A DNA stretch of 64,000 nt from Planctomycetes bacterium syqfu (GTDB lineage: Bacteria; Planctomycetota; Phycisphaerae; Phycisphaerales; Phycisphaeraceae), in NCBI GenBank assembly GCA_020974905.1, contig CP087563.1, positions 3,100,001 through 3,164,000 of the forward strand. Direction: 5' to 3'. Within the stretch, counting starts at the first letter, position 1. Every line of letters starts with the position of its first letter. Positions 44,520-52,887 of the stretch are shown piece after piece. The notes under the pieces are model-generated. The model had not been told where the DNA came from, searched no databases, and saw only the letters and a program-made list of their open reading frames with translations. The translations under genes and the position numbers were made by a program.

Positions 44520-46265
44520 TCAAAAAGGAATGTCATCGTCATCGGGCCATTGAGTCCACGGTTGATCCGGTGATACTTGGTTGGCCACAGGTTCACGTTC
44601 GTCACTGCCATCGATTCGTGGTGGGATTGACCCCAATTCGTAATTGGTAATGCGGTCGAATTTTTCACCGGTGACGGATCGCACGGTGATGGATAGGGGA
44701 TGAGCTAAAGCACCGTTTTCAGCCAGTTCAACGGCTTGCTCCACCGTGTCGGGCATCGGTTCACTGGATCGAGCCTGCCACCATGTTTGGGCTTTTTGCC
44801 AGGCATAGCTGCCTTGAGGATGCGCAACACAAACCCATTCACTGTGGAATTCGTTGAACCCGCAGCGGTAATCGACACGCAAGGTTTTGGGATGTTCAGG
44901 TGGTGCGCCGCGTTTGGTGTGGATGCTGTAATAAACTGAACTGACGTCGTAATCGGTTTCAGTCACTTCACCGGATAACACACCAGCAGTCGAAGCACTA
45001 CCGTCATGTTTATCCCGCTCAGGTGGCGGGAACTCATGACCGCAATCTGGACATACGCTGTAGGACGCATGGATCAATGCCTGGCAATTGGGACATTCCT
45101 TGGCCGGAGCTTCGCCGTCATGACCATCCGCTTTGTCCTTGATCTGTAAAGCATCGACCGGACCATGACGCAGGATGTTGCCACCAAAGTCCAACACCAG
45201 GCAGTTGGATTTGTTTGGGTGCAACCTGAATCCGCGACCTAACATTTGGTAATAAAGTCCCGGGGAATTGGTCGGACGCAGCAGAGCGACACAATCGATG
45301 TTGGGTGCATCAAAGCCCGTGGTCAGCACATTGACGTTGACCAGGTATTTGAGTTCACCATCCTTGAACCTGCGGAGAATGTCATCACGGAAGATGCCGG
45401 AACTCTCACCGCAGACAAACCCACACTCGTGGCCCATGTCAGCCAGAACGCGCTGCACGTGTTGGGCATGCTGCACACTGGCTGCAAAGATCAAAACTGA
45501 ATTGCGGTCGCGTGTCTGCTCAACGATCTCCCGACAGGCCGAGTGAACCAAGGCATCGTCATCCATCAAGGCTTCGACTTCACCAGCGATGAATTCACCA
45601 GCACGGATGTGCAGACCCGATGTATCGGCTTTGCGTCGGCCAGCCTTGGTCTTGAGTGGGCACAGGTAACCTTGGGCAATGAGCTCACGCACACCCACTT
45701 CGTAGCAGACGTGATTGAGCAGGTGGTCTGGCCCACAGATCGTGCCGCTGGTCATGCGGTAGGGAGTGGCAGTCAACCCGATCAACCGGACATTGGGATT
45801 GATCGCCTTGACATCCTGTAAGAACTGCTGATACATGCCCTCACCATTGGGCGGGAGCATATGAGCTTCATCAACCAGGATCAGATCAAACGAATCCAAT
45901 TCTGCCGCGCGTCGATAGACACTTTGAATTCCAGCCACGATGATCGCATGATCGGTATCACGACTGTTCAAACCCGCCGAGTAGCACCCGATCTGGTGCC
46001 ACAGATCGGGTGCCATGATGTGCAATTTATCGATGGCTTGCTCCAACAACTCTTTGACATGTGCGAGGATCAGAACACGGCCATCCCACTGTGTAACAGC
46101 ATCACGACAGATGGTTGCCATCACAGGGGTCTTCCCCGAAGCTGTTGGCAGCACGAGACAAGGATTATCATCGCGCGTTCGCAGATGCTCATACACAGCG
46201 TCCACCGCCTCGGCCTGATACGGGCGCAGCGTGATGGTGTTTGATTGTTCAGTCACCAATGTCAT
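44520..46265 (-). CDS. DEAD/DEAH-box (SSL2-type) helicase
   Basis: 581 residues from the ATG at 46265, which overlaps the RusA gene's end and has a GGA upstream. LRPYQAEAVDAVY, Walker A PTASGKT near residue 47, LVDEAH near 135, LTATPYR, and the helicase C motifs TTGFDAPNIDCV and YYQMLGRGFR are present. A zinc ribbon (CPNCQALIH...CPDCG) lies near 415. It is a superfamily 2 helicase for phage replication or recombination. Confidence 0.92.
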   Translation of the reverse strand: MTLVTEQSNTITLRPYQAEAVDAVYEHLRTRDDNPCLVLPTASGKTPVMATICRDAVTQWDGRVLILAHVKELLEQAIDKLHIMAPDLWHQIGCYSAGLNSRDTDHAIIVAGIQSVYRRAAELDSFDLILVDEAHMLPPNGEGMYQQFLQDVKAINPNVRLIGLTATPYRMTSGTICGPDHLLNHVCYEVGVRELIAQGYLCPLKTKAGRRKADTSGLHIRAGEFIAGEVEALMDDDALVHSACREIVEQTRDRNSVLIFAASVQHAQHVQRVLADMGHECGFVCGESSGIFRDDILRRFKDGELKYLVNVNVLTTGFDAPNIDCVALLRPTNSPGLYYQMLGRGFRLHPNKSNCLVLDFGGNILRHGPVDALQIKDKADGHDGEAPAKECPNCQALIHASYSVCPDCGHEFPPPERDKHDGSASTAGVLSGEVTETDYDVSSVYYSIHTKRGAPPEHPKTLRVDYRCGFNEFHSEWVCVAHPQGSYAWQKAQTWWQARSSEPMPDTVEQAVELAENGALAHPLSITVRSVTGEKFDRITNYELGSIPPRIDGSDEREPVANQVSPDQPWTQWPDDDDIPF

Positions 46266-46665
46266 TTGCTTGAGATTCCTTGGGTAATGGACGTTTACAA
46301 AGTGGGCACACATGCAATGGCATGTCACTGATTTCAATTGCAAGATGGCCATACGGTTTGTCAGGCTGGCGTCGTCGCGTGATCAGCAAATCGATCTGAC
46401 TGTCATCCAGATACACACCAGCATGCTGCATGGCATCGAGCACCGGCTTCTGAATGTTGTCAAGATCACGTCGGCGTCGATCAGGTGGGAAGGCATCCAT
46501 AGCCAAAGCAATCCGACCATCGTTGGGTGGTTCCTGGCCGTTACCCGATGTCAGGAGGGCGCAGACGTTGTGTCGATACGCCCGGCCCTCTCGACTGATC
46601 AAGGTGCGACCACGCACGTTTCGCCAGTAGTGATTAACTGACGGTGGATAAGGAAGCATCATCAT
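46249..46665 (-). CDS. rusA: RusA-like Holliday junction resolvase
   Basis: 138 residues from the ATG at 46665 (ATGA overlap with the upstream stop). LPYPPSVNHYWR, FPPDRRRRDLDNIQKPVLDAM and AGVYLDDSQID give the RusA signature, including the acidic metal ligands. A C-terminal HVCPLCKRPLP half-ribbon is unusual for the family. It resolves recombination junctions before packaging. Confidence 0.9.
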   Translation of the reverse strand: MMMLPYPPSVNHYWRNVRGRTLISREGRAYRHNVCALLTSGNGQEPPNDGRIALAMDAFPPDRRRRDLDNIQKPVLDAMQHAGVYLDDSQIDLLITRRRQPDKPYGHLAIEISDMPLHVCPLCKRPLPKESQANDIGD

Positions 46666-47147
46666 CCAACACCCCCGCATCGTTTCCAGGGCGGTGTACT
46701 GCCCGATGCCTGTTGTGATTGAGTTGATGTGGTGTCGCTGGTATTGCCAGCCGGTTTGGGTGCAAAACCCTTGATCTCGTTGGTCAGTTCATCGTTGTCT
46801 GCACGCTTTTTGAGCTTGACGTTGATGATCAGCGGCAAATTGTGCAGGTCGACGCTGTCCTTGGGCTGCATGACATTGACAGCGCGACAAATGGCCGACA
46901 GATCGCCACGAGCAATTTTGACTGCGGTGGCGTTGGGATTGTCAAGATTCAAACGCGCCCAGAGCTGCCGCCCCTTGTAGTCGCCATCCAGAATACTGAA
47001 AGTCAATTCCAGATAGCTGCCACCGCCGGATTTAGTGGGTTTGGTTCCCGATGCGGTGATGGCTGCCAGATACTTACCGGCCGGGATCGGCTCAAATGAA
47101 CTATTGGGTTCGACATCGTTTGCGTTAAAGCCATTGAGATTGGCCAT
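46662..47147 (-). CDS. DUF669 phage ssDNA-associated protein
   Basis: A 161-residue protein: FEPIPAGKYLAAITAS, YLELTFSILDGDYKGRQLWARLNL, then RAVNV. This is the DUF669 pattern, an OB-like fold found with phage recombinases, probably binding single-stranded DNA. A Ser/Thr/Gln-rich tail follows. GAAGGA precedes the ATG. It is encoded between the RecA-like ATPase and RusA. Confidence 0.85.
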   Translation of the reverse strand: MANLNGFNANDVEPNSSFEPIPAGKYLAAITASGTKPTKSGGGSYLELTFSILDGDYKGRQLWARLNLDNPNATAVKIARGDLSAICRAVNVMQPKDSVDLHNLPLIINVKLKKRADNDELTNEIKGFAPKPAGNTSDTTSTQSQQASGSTPPWKRCGGVG

Positions 47148-47205
47148 AGGGATATTCCTTCATCAATTAAGAAATGGTTGTTGACAAAATGCTGAATTTC
47201 AGGGG

Positions 47206-48009
47206 TTAATGCTTGAGTTTGAGGTTTGCCGTTTGATTGGACGCGGGTGTGTCAGTGTGCATCATGGCTTCCATGAGAGCATGCCAGGACAACGGCAATT
47301 CCGCTGGCAGACCAAATCGATTCTTTGCCACGCATGCAGGACTACCGACACAGCGGAGAATGCGTTCACCACCGTCTTTGCCAAGCCCTGAAGCAAGTGT
47401 GCGTGTGCGGTTAAAACCAGTGTCTTCCGTGCGGGTGATGACCTTGCGTGTGGCAAACAACACCGCATCGGCCCACTCGGTGATCACCGCATTGGCATGC
47501 TTATGCAGGCGTGGGGAAAACCTGTCATACGCACCGACTTCCGGATCAGAGAAGGTTTCCACCTTGGCATGTGCCAAGCAGATCACACACATCTTGCGAT
47601 CTCTCCGCAGGACATCCAGACCGGAAAGAATGGTCCGCCAATGCGTCAGAGCATGTGTGTAGCCACGAGCGTAACCACCATCGACTTTTTCAATACTACT
47701 GACGCCATAGTCTTTGCAGAGTTGATCCCATATCAGACGTTCCAGCCAATCCAGTGAATCAATGACCACAGACTGGTAATCATGCTCATCGTTGATCAAG
47801 GCATCAATGGCTTTGATCACATCATCGAGCTTGGTAGCCAAGGGGAAGCTGGCACAATCGATCTGGTCCAGACCTTCTTCCGTGGGAATGAAGATTGCAC
47901 CGGGTGCTTGTGATGCGGTGGTGGACTTGCCGATCCCTTCGATGCCGTAGATCACCATGCGAGGTGGCTGTTGCTTGGGACCTTGATGAATCTGATCAAT
48001 TAATGACAT
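47206..48009 (-). CDS. RecA-like phage ATPase (AAA_24/Sak4-like)
   Basis: A 267-residue protein. Walker A is YGIEGIGKST near residues 22-31; FIPTEEGLDQI and the Walker B YQSVVIDSLDWL near 80-92 follow. This is the short RecA-fold ATPase (AAA_24, including Sak4 single-strand annealing recombinases) common beside DUF669 and exonuclease genes. It overlaps the upstream HTH gene by 10 bases with GGAG before the ATG. Confidence 0.87.
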   Translation of the reverse strand: MSLIDQIHQGPKQQPPRMVIYGIEGIGKSTTASQAPGAIFIPTEEGLDQIDCASFPLATKLDDVIKAIDALINDEHDYQSVVIDSLDWLERLIWDQLCKDYGVSSIEKVDGGYARGYTHALTHWRTILSGLDVLRRDRKMCVICLAHAKVETFSDPEVGAYDRFSPRLHKHANAVITEWADAVLFATRKVITRTEDTGFNRTRTLASGLGKDGGERILRCVGSPACVAKNRFGLPAELPLSWHALMEAMMHTDTPASNQTANLKLKH

Positions 48010-48308
48010 TCATATTCTCCTGTATTTGAAGTGGTTTGGTTGCTGGGAAGCCAGGTCATGGCACGGCGACCGGTGATTTGGCAGTGTCGAGATTGGCCAT
48101 TGATAACCTGGCCGGATTGGCGAAGCTCGGGCAGTCGCTTGTGTGCTTTGATGTCGATCAGGTCTTCGATCTCCCGCGCCGTCAGGCCCGGCATTTCGGT
48201 CACTGCTTCTAGGCAACGTTTGCGTTGCATTTGCGCGACACCGCTGGATTCGATCTGGCTGCCGGCCAGTGCGGATGTCAGCGGATCGTCCGTTCGATGG
48301 TTTTGCAT
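48000..48308 (-). CDS. Small winged-helix phage protein
   Basis: 102 residues from the ATG at 48308 (GAGGA upstream). CLEAVTEMPGLTAREIEDLIDI, then KAHKRLPELRQSGQV and a following short sheet, form a winged helix-turn-helix. It probably binds DNA as a regulator in the recombination operon. The frame stays open upstream, but that stretch overlaps the tRNA-like element. Confidence 0.65.
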   Translation of the reverse strand: MQNHRTDDPLTSALAGSQIESSGVAQMQRKRCLEAVTEMPGLTAREIEDLIDIKAHKRLPELRQSGQVINGQSRHCQITGRRAMTWLPSNQTTSNTGEYECH

Positions 48309-48353
48309 CGGGAGTGTCCTCGTGGGTTGATGTGGGGTTGTGTTGGTTACCAA

Positions 48354-48461
48354 TGCGACGGCCGGGGATCGAACCCGGGTTGGATTTGAAAACACAGCAA
48401 TCCAACATGAACACGGAACTAAAATCGTGATTCACACTCTCCCGTTGAGAGTTACCGTCGC
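48354..48461 (-). tRNA. tRNA-like element with abnormal anticodon arm
   Basis: 108 bases on the minus strand. The acceptor GCGACGG/CCGTCGC is a perfect 7 bp with discriminator A. The T arm CCGGG-TTCGATC-CCCGG is perfect. The D arm ACTC/GAGT has a GGG loop. A long variable arm of 8 bp (GTTGGATT/AATCCAAC) resembles class II tRNAs. The anticodon arm is too long: TGAA-(T)-CACG pairs with CGTG-TTCA around a 10-base loop ATTTTAGTTC, so no ordinary 7-base anticodon loop exists. No CCA is encoded. It may be a tRNA decoy, a degraded Leu/Ser-type tRNA, or another structured RNA. Confidence 0.6.
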
Positions 48462-48568
48462 ATGTGCCCGGCATCACACCGGGCATAAGGTCATCCGTGG
48501 ATCGGCACCCGTTTGACCAGACGGGGTGAAAGGTATAGCTGCCATATCGCGCTCTCACGGCTTACGCG

Positions 48569-48636
48569 CCGGGCAGATTCCGGGGTTCGGAAGTCTGAGC
48601 GGTGAAGAACAAAGCCCGCTACGTCAATCTGCCCGG
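48569..48636. ncRNA. Predicted three-way-junction element
   Basis: An outer perfect inverted repeat CCGGGCAGATT/AATCTGCCCGG (11 bp) encloses two hairpins: TTCCG/CGGAA (48578-48592) and AGCGG/CCGCT (48598-48620). If the first hairpin forms, the outer stem keeps 9 bp. No T-loop is seen, so it is not a tRNA. It could be an RNA or a DNA site; the strand is undetermined. Confidence 0.4.
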
Positions 48637-48650
48637 ATTCATGTACAACA

Positions 48651-49466
48651 TCAGGAGCCCTCGAGCATGCGAATGTCTTCATAGCCGGTGGGCCAGTGAT
48701 CGGTTTGTTGGCAAGCCATAAGCCGTTCGATGGCGACTTGATTGCTAACCTGGCCTATTGCCAGAGAGACGGGCGCTAAACGCCAGACACCACAACGAAA
48801 TGGCTCTCTTTTTTCAATGGCCACGATGTGAACCGGAACCTGAATACCAATGACTTTGGCAAGAACGCCCTGGTAAAAAGCCAGTTGATTCACATAGCGA
48901 TACCGCTTGGCATCGGCTTCAAACCAAGTCAGATCGTCACAGGTTTTCAGGTCAACAATCCCGCGATGCGGATGCAGCCAGTCAATACGAATTTGGCATG
49001 GCAAACCACAGTAGTCGGTTCGCACAACACCTTCGGCACGACCATAGAGCAGCAGGTCCACAGCCTCGTCATTCATCGAAATCCCGCTGGCCATCTTTTC
49101 AATGAGATCAGCCTGATCGAGCGACAGAACCGGTTTACCTTTTGCGTCTGCCCACTCACGAAACGCCTTGGTGTTCGAGCCAAAGGGTCGACCTGTGGAT
49201 GGATTGATCGGGCCACCTAAGGCAAACTCTGATTCATACACATCGCGACCTTCAAGAATCCGGCAGTGGGCTGCACGGCCAACTAGATAGGCACTCGAAT
49301 CTTGATCTGCCATCAGGCCTGTGCGTTTCTTGTGATACAACCACGGACACTTCATAAAATCCAAAAGCTGATGGCTGCTGAGAAACTCTCTGGCCTTGCC
49401 GTGATATTCAGCGGCAGGTTCGGTTTCAAGAACATTCAGGTCGATGTGGAGAGCATTGTCATTCAT
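48651..49466 (-). CDS. RecE-like PD-(D/E)XK exonuclease (DUF3799)
   Basis: A 271-residue protein: SSHQLLDFMKCPWLYHKKRTG, GRAAHCRILEG (nuclease motif helix with His), RIDWLHPHRGIVDLKTCDD (Asp and D-x-K near 165-180), and YVNQLAFYQGV (Gln helix). This is the RecE/Cas4-like DUF3799 nuclease of phage recombination modules. It would resect ends for the RecA-like ATPase and DUF669 partner. The start overlaps the sigma gene's stop by 4 bases. Confidence 0.88.
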   Translation of the reverse strand: MNDNALHIDLNVLETEPAAEYHGKAREFLSSHQLLDFMKCPWLYHKKRTGLMADQDSSAYLVGRAAHCRILEGRDVYESEFALGGPINPSTGRPFGSNTKAFREWADAKGKPVLSLDQADLIEKMASGISMNDEAVDLLLYGRAEGVVRTDYCGLPCQIRIDWLHPHRGIVDLKTCDDLTWFEADAKRYRYVNQLAFYQGVLAKVIGIQVPVHIVAIEKREPFRCGVWRLAPVSLAIGQVSNQVAIERLMACQQTDHWPTGYEDIRMLEGS

Positions 49467-50104
49467 TGGGTCACCTCTTTGTTTCCGGGTTCACTCTCTA
49501 CATCTGCAGTTGAGGCAAAAGTGTTGCGCTCAACATTCCAATTTTCCATGCCAGCCTTGACGAACTGCTCTCGGATGCGACCGATGATGCGACTCATGGA
49601 ACAACGATGAACCCCAATGTGCTTAGCCACTTCACTGGGGGTGTAGACCATCAACAACCGCGCAATGCGCTGGTCGCGCTTGGACAGACGCGTAATCGCT
49701 GACTGCATATCAAGACGCAGTGTGCTCAGGTCCTGCTCGCTGAATTGGCCTTGCCTTGGATCATTGCCTGCGGGTTGAAACTCAGATGCCACTTGGTCAA
49801 AACTCAATGGGGTGTCGGACGCATGGCGCAACTGCGTACAACGTTGCCGCATGACGTAGAGGACATAGCGATCCAGCACGCGATTGATGAACGTCTCACG
49901 TTTGGCCAGGGACGGGTTGAACCGTCTGAACGCTGTGAGCAGTTCAATCACCATGTCGTTGCGCACGTCTTCCTGGTCCTCGTCGGACAGGTCGAACTGG
50001 AACCGCAACTGGTGAACACGAAAGTCAATTCGTGCCATCGCATAGTCGTCGATTGGTTGGGTTGTGGGGTTGGAAGAAGGGGTAAGGTTGGTGGGTAATG
50101 CCAT
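49463..50104 (-). CDS. Phage RNA polymerase sigma factor
   Basis: 213 residues from the ATG at 50104 (GGGAG 9 bases upstream). Region 2-like: DLSDEDQEDVRNDMVIELLTAF, then FINRVLDRYVLYVMRQR. Region 4-like: ITRLSKRDQRIARLLMVYTPSEVAKHIGVHRCSMSRIIG. It is a sigma-70-family factor of ECF-like size, probably directing phage late or middle transcription. The last ~20 codons include copy B of the 40-bp element also found before the capsid-region genes, a possible target promoter. Confidence 0.8.
   Translation of the reverse strand: MALPTNLTPSSNPTTQPIDDYAMARIDFRVHQLRFQFDLSDEDQEDVRNDMVIELLTAFRRFNPSLAKRETFINRVLDRYVLYVMRQRCTQLRHASDTPLSFDQVASEFQPAGNDPRQGQFSEQDLSTLRLDMQSAITRLSKRDQRIARLLMVYTPSEVAKHIGVHRCSMSRIIGRIREQFVKAGMENWNVERNTFASTADVESEPGNKEVTQ
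49491..49530 (-). promoter_or_regulatory. 40-bp duplicated leader element, copy B
   Basis: Matches 34131-34170 at 33 of 40 positions. Here it lies inside the 3' end of the sigma gene and about 25 bases before the start of the RecE-like gene. Confidence 0.5.
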
Positions 50105-50170
50105 CTGCAAAACTCCCGTACAAGGGTCAGTCATCGCGACCCACGACGGGCCGCACTGACCTCCGGGCGT

Positions 50171-50202
50171 TTTGCAGATAACGGCGCAAAAAAATCTGCA
50201 AA
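50171..50202. promoter_or_regulatory. Inverted repeat upstream of the sigma gene
   Basis: TTTGCAGAT (50171-50179) and ATCTGCAAA (50194-50202) form a perfect 9-bp palindrome with a 14-base spacer, 67 bases before the sigma start. It is an operator candidate. Confidence 0.4.
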
Positions 50203-50244
50203 AAATGCAAATGTTTATTCAGATGTCATTTGCGCGCATAAAAA

Positions 50245-50285
50245 AGCTTTTGCACTTGCGCATTCTGGGCGTAACTGCAAAAGCT
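50245..50285 (-). terminator. Terminator after the unknown gene pair
   Basis: On the minus strand AGCTTTTGCA and TGCAAAAGCT (10 bp, 21-base loop) are followed by a run of T. It ends transcription from the 50308-52453 pair. Confidence 0.6.
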
Positions 50286-50307
50286 CGTTGAATTGGGCAC
50301 GCGATGG

Positions 50308-51279
50308 CTACTTGCCGAAGCGTAAAATCTCCTCAGGATCGTTGGCGATTTCGTAGAGTATCTTGAGTTGCGGATCAGCTCTAAAGCACCGGGTGATGTT
50401 GTGCGGCTCAAGACCAGCAAGATTTGCCAACTCTGTTTTGGTCAAGAATTTCACCAGTGTTGCACCCTTGCCAGCATCAAGGTTGGCCATGACACCATCC
50501 CGGGCCGAAGGGATATGCTCAACGAGAGCGTTCTTGACCTTTTCGGCCTTGGCCATCAATTCCGCACGCTTGGCCAAGGGTTTTTTCTGTCTGTAATTGC
50601 CAGGAAGCGTCATCTTGATCATCTGTGCAAACGCCTGCATGTATTCTTCCCATGCAGGCGTTTCCATAAAACCATCTGACCTAGGTTCAATCACTTCATC
50701 AAGTGACACCATCAGCATTTTCTGCTTGCGTGCCAAATCGCAAATAGCATCAGTCCAATGCAAACGACTGGGCGTAAGAAGCAAAGCTCCACCTCGTGTA
50801 AAACTCGATTGTAGTTTCAGCAATTGCTCACGCAGCATTTTTGACTGCATGCAGAGCAACAGGTAGACCGGAAAACTCGCAGATTTCCGGGGTTCCCAAT
50901 TCCCGATTTGAAGCATACGCCCATTTTGATCGATTGGTGTCTTGGCGATATTCACGCTATCCAAGGTGACACACAACATGGATCGCAATGAAGCAAGATT
51001 GAGTTGATACAACCCAATATCTTCATCGGTTAGTTCCAAACGGTTTTCGTAATCCGTGTCGTCCACAGCAACAATCGCACCGTTTGCATGTCGGACGATT
51101 TTCAGTGGCTGACCAGCAGGATGTGGATTGGGATAGGTGCTGGCACTTCGCTCATGGAGTAACAGCAACCGACGCACCGAGTCCATCCTATCGTCTGAGA
51201 CGCGCTGCCATTCGCTGATGACTGCCGTGCGATCAGGGCGCGTCTCAAGCAACTTCCAGAACAGGGCTAACTGTGGCAT
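50308..51279 (-). CDS. Unknown protein, second of a coupled pair
   Basis: 323 residues from the ATG at 51279, which has GAGGAG 4 bases upstream. I do not recognise a family. It is mostly helical: RMDSVRRLLLLHERSAS, a central LYQLNLASLRSMLCV, and a C-terminal FLTKTELANLAGLEPHNITRCF that looks like a helix-turn-helix, suggesting DNA binding. It overlaps the preceding gene by 35 bases, so the two are produced together. The pair lies at the far right end of the phage module and could be regulatory or accessory. Confidence 0.6.
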   Translation of the reverse strand: MPQLALFWKLLETRPDRTAVISEWQRVSDDRMDSVRRLLLLHERSASTYPNPHPAGQPLKIVRHANGAIVAVDDTDYENRLELTDEDIGLYQLNLASLRSMLCVTLDSVNIAKTPIDQNGRMLQIGNWEPRKSASFPVYLLLCMQSKMLREQLLKLQSSFTRGGALLLTPSRLHWTDAICDLARKQKMLMVSLDEVIEPRSDGFMETPAWEEYMQAFAQMIKMTLPGNYRQKKPLAKRAELMAKAEKVKNALVEHIPSARDGVMANLDAGKGATLVKFLTKTELANLAGLEPHNITRCFRADPQLKILYEIANDPEEILRFGK

Positions 51280-52453
51280 CTGACTCCTCGGCACTGCGAA
51301 TCACGAACCCGCGTTTGGTCAACCATTCGTTGATCATCCAGTTGTCGTTTTCCCGATCAAACGAGGCGATGTTTGGTGGCGTGATCGTAATTGAACGCTC
51401 TCGACCACCATCAAACGCAACACGAAACTTGGCTTTGATCAGGCTGGTGGATTCCTGTTCATCCTGCAATACACGATGATGATCAATAAGAGATTGAAAG
51501 ACATCATCTGCACGTCGGATTTCAATATCCTTCTGAGCGCTTTGGTGCTGAATGTGCAGTTCATACAGCGTGATCTTACTAATGCCACCGACATCGGAAC
51601 ACACCAGCGACGAACGCCCATCGGTAATCAACGGAGTAAGGGAGTACTTCGACGTGTAAGGGTCGAACGCAAAGAAAAACTCATCACCAAATAAGTGCTT
51701 GCCGAACAGTTTGCAATAGGTCTTGCGTTCACCTTTGGTCTCCGTGAAGATCGCCAGCTCACCTGTGTGTGGGTAATAAATCAGAACGTCGAATTTTTCA
51801 GGCCGATAGAAAACGCTACCTGATTCGCCGTTGCTTTCCACAGTGCCTTCGCGTTTGATCTGCTGACCATGCCGAACCAGGAACCAAAATCCATCAGCCT
51901 GAGAGAATGGGAATACACGCGAGCCACGACCTTTTTTCTTGAAATCAAACCACTCGTTGAGTTCATTTTCCAGGCCGGACAGAACATCTGCTGTTGGGAA
52001 TTGCAGGTCAGGACGCTGACTGGTCACTGCATAAAACGATTGAAAGGTTTTAGGTTTGACACGGTATTGTTCCGCATGAACACGTTCAAGAATATCTGGA
52101 TCATAAAGCCAGATACGCAAGGTCAAGTCTTCAGGTGACAGTTCGTCATGTCCCAATTCAATCCCTGCATCATCAGCTTCCTGCAGAATGCGGTCATAGC
52201 AATTGGCATCCGCCAATCCATCAACGAAATACAGGGCATCAAGCAACCGATCAGGCGTGTCCACGCCCGGCTTCATCAGGATATCAGCCAATGCAGCATG
52301 ATCCAGTTGTTTTGGATCATCAGGCCATGGCATCCCGCGCTGATCGGACAGGAATGCTCGATACGGAGCAAGAAATTCTAGGAGAAGTTGATTGTCAATG
52401 CGTTTGAGCAGAGCGACATTTGAAAAACGCTTAAGTCGCAACGTTTGGGCCAC
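51245..52453 (-). CDS. Unknown protein, first of a coupled pair
   Basis: 402 residues, GTG start with AAAGGAG 6 bases upstream. No family recognised. The N-terminal third is helical (LLEFLAPYRAFLSDQ, LLDALYFVDGLADANCYDRIL). The middle has the strand-rich segments FWFLVRHGQQIKREG and FDVLIYYPHTGELAIFTETKGERK, where D...E-T-K could be a PD-(D/E)XK-like core. The end reads WLTKRGFVIR. A nuclease-like role is only a suggestion. Last gene before the right attachment-like repeat. Confidence 0.6.
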   Translation of the reverse strand: MAQTLRLKRFSNVALLKRIDNQLLLEFLAPYRAFLSDQRGMPWPDDPKQLDHAALADILMKPGVDTPDRLLDALYFVDGLADANCYDRILQEADDAGIELGHDELSPEDLTLRIWLYDPDILERVHAEQYRVKPKTFQSFYAVTSQRPDLQFPTADVLSGLENELNEWFDFKKKGRGSRVFPFSQADGFWFLVRHGQQIKREGTVESNGESGSVFYRPEKFDVLIYYPHTGELAIFTETKGERKTYCKLFGKHLFGDEFFFAFDPYTSKYSLTPLITDGRSSLVCSDVGGISKITLYELHIQHQSAQKDIEIRRADDVFQSLIDHHRVLQDEQESTSLIKAKFRVAFDGGRERSITITPPNIASFDRENDNWMINEWLTKRGFVIRSAEESDATVSPVLEVA

Positions 52454-52806
52454 TATGGACTCCTTTCCTCTGGGGCGGGAATGAAGTTAAATTTGATTGT
52501 CCCCGGGCCAATCGGTGGCCCTAGCGGTAACGGTATCCTGCCTGAACAGAATACCGAACATATTACTAACTTACTTGCCGCTACACAACCCCATCTTCAT
52601 GAAAAAATATGATTGGATTGAAATCTTGCATGATGAATATGGCGTAGCCACCAGTGCCAAATACGGTGCCAGAAAAACCACCCAAGTGCCAGAAATGGTG
52701 CCAAACGTCAGTCCGGTATAGGCGATTGCTGTCAAGCACTGACAAACAGACATGGCCCCGAAAACCAACCCCAATCGCCCTAACTCTCGCCCCGTGCGCA
52801 AAATAA

Positions 52807-52837
52807 ACAACGGCTGACATTTCCTGTCAGCCGTTGT
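52807..52837 (-). terminator. Terminator hairpin after tRNA remnant (right copy)
   Basis: The same perfect 13-bp stem as at 2375-2405, with one loop change (C for G), followed on the minus strand by TTTATTTT. Confidence 0.75.
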
Positions 52838-52842
52838 CAAAG

Positions 52843-52887
52843 AGCGGGTGAACGGACTCGAACCGTCGACAATCACGTTGGCAACGG
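52843..52887 (-). tRNA. 3' fragment of a tRNA-Gly(GCC)-like gene (right)
   Basis: Identical to the left remnant at 2411-2455: TTGCCAA, T arm and acceptor 3' strand without the 5' half. Since both ends carry only fragments, the intact tRNA should lie outside this window. Confidence 0.7.

Larger units (their letters stand above)
48309..48650. other. Structured non-coding locus
   Basis: A 342-base gap between coupled recombination genes, unusual in this tightly packed phage. It holds the tRNA-like element (48354-48461), a hairpin GCCCGG/CCGGGC at 48466-48484, and the branched structure at 48569-48636. No convincing protein frame was seen. Confidence 0.6.

Noticed and set aside
48010-48558. 182-codon minus-strand frame overlapping the winged-helix gene and the tRNA-like element
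   Set aside because: It is out of frame with the well-formed winged-helix protein and crosses the structured RNA region.
48569-48636. Second tRNA gene
   Set aside because: The outer stem resembles an acceptor, but there is no TTCRA T loop next to the 3' strand on either DNA strand.
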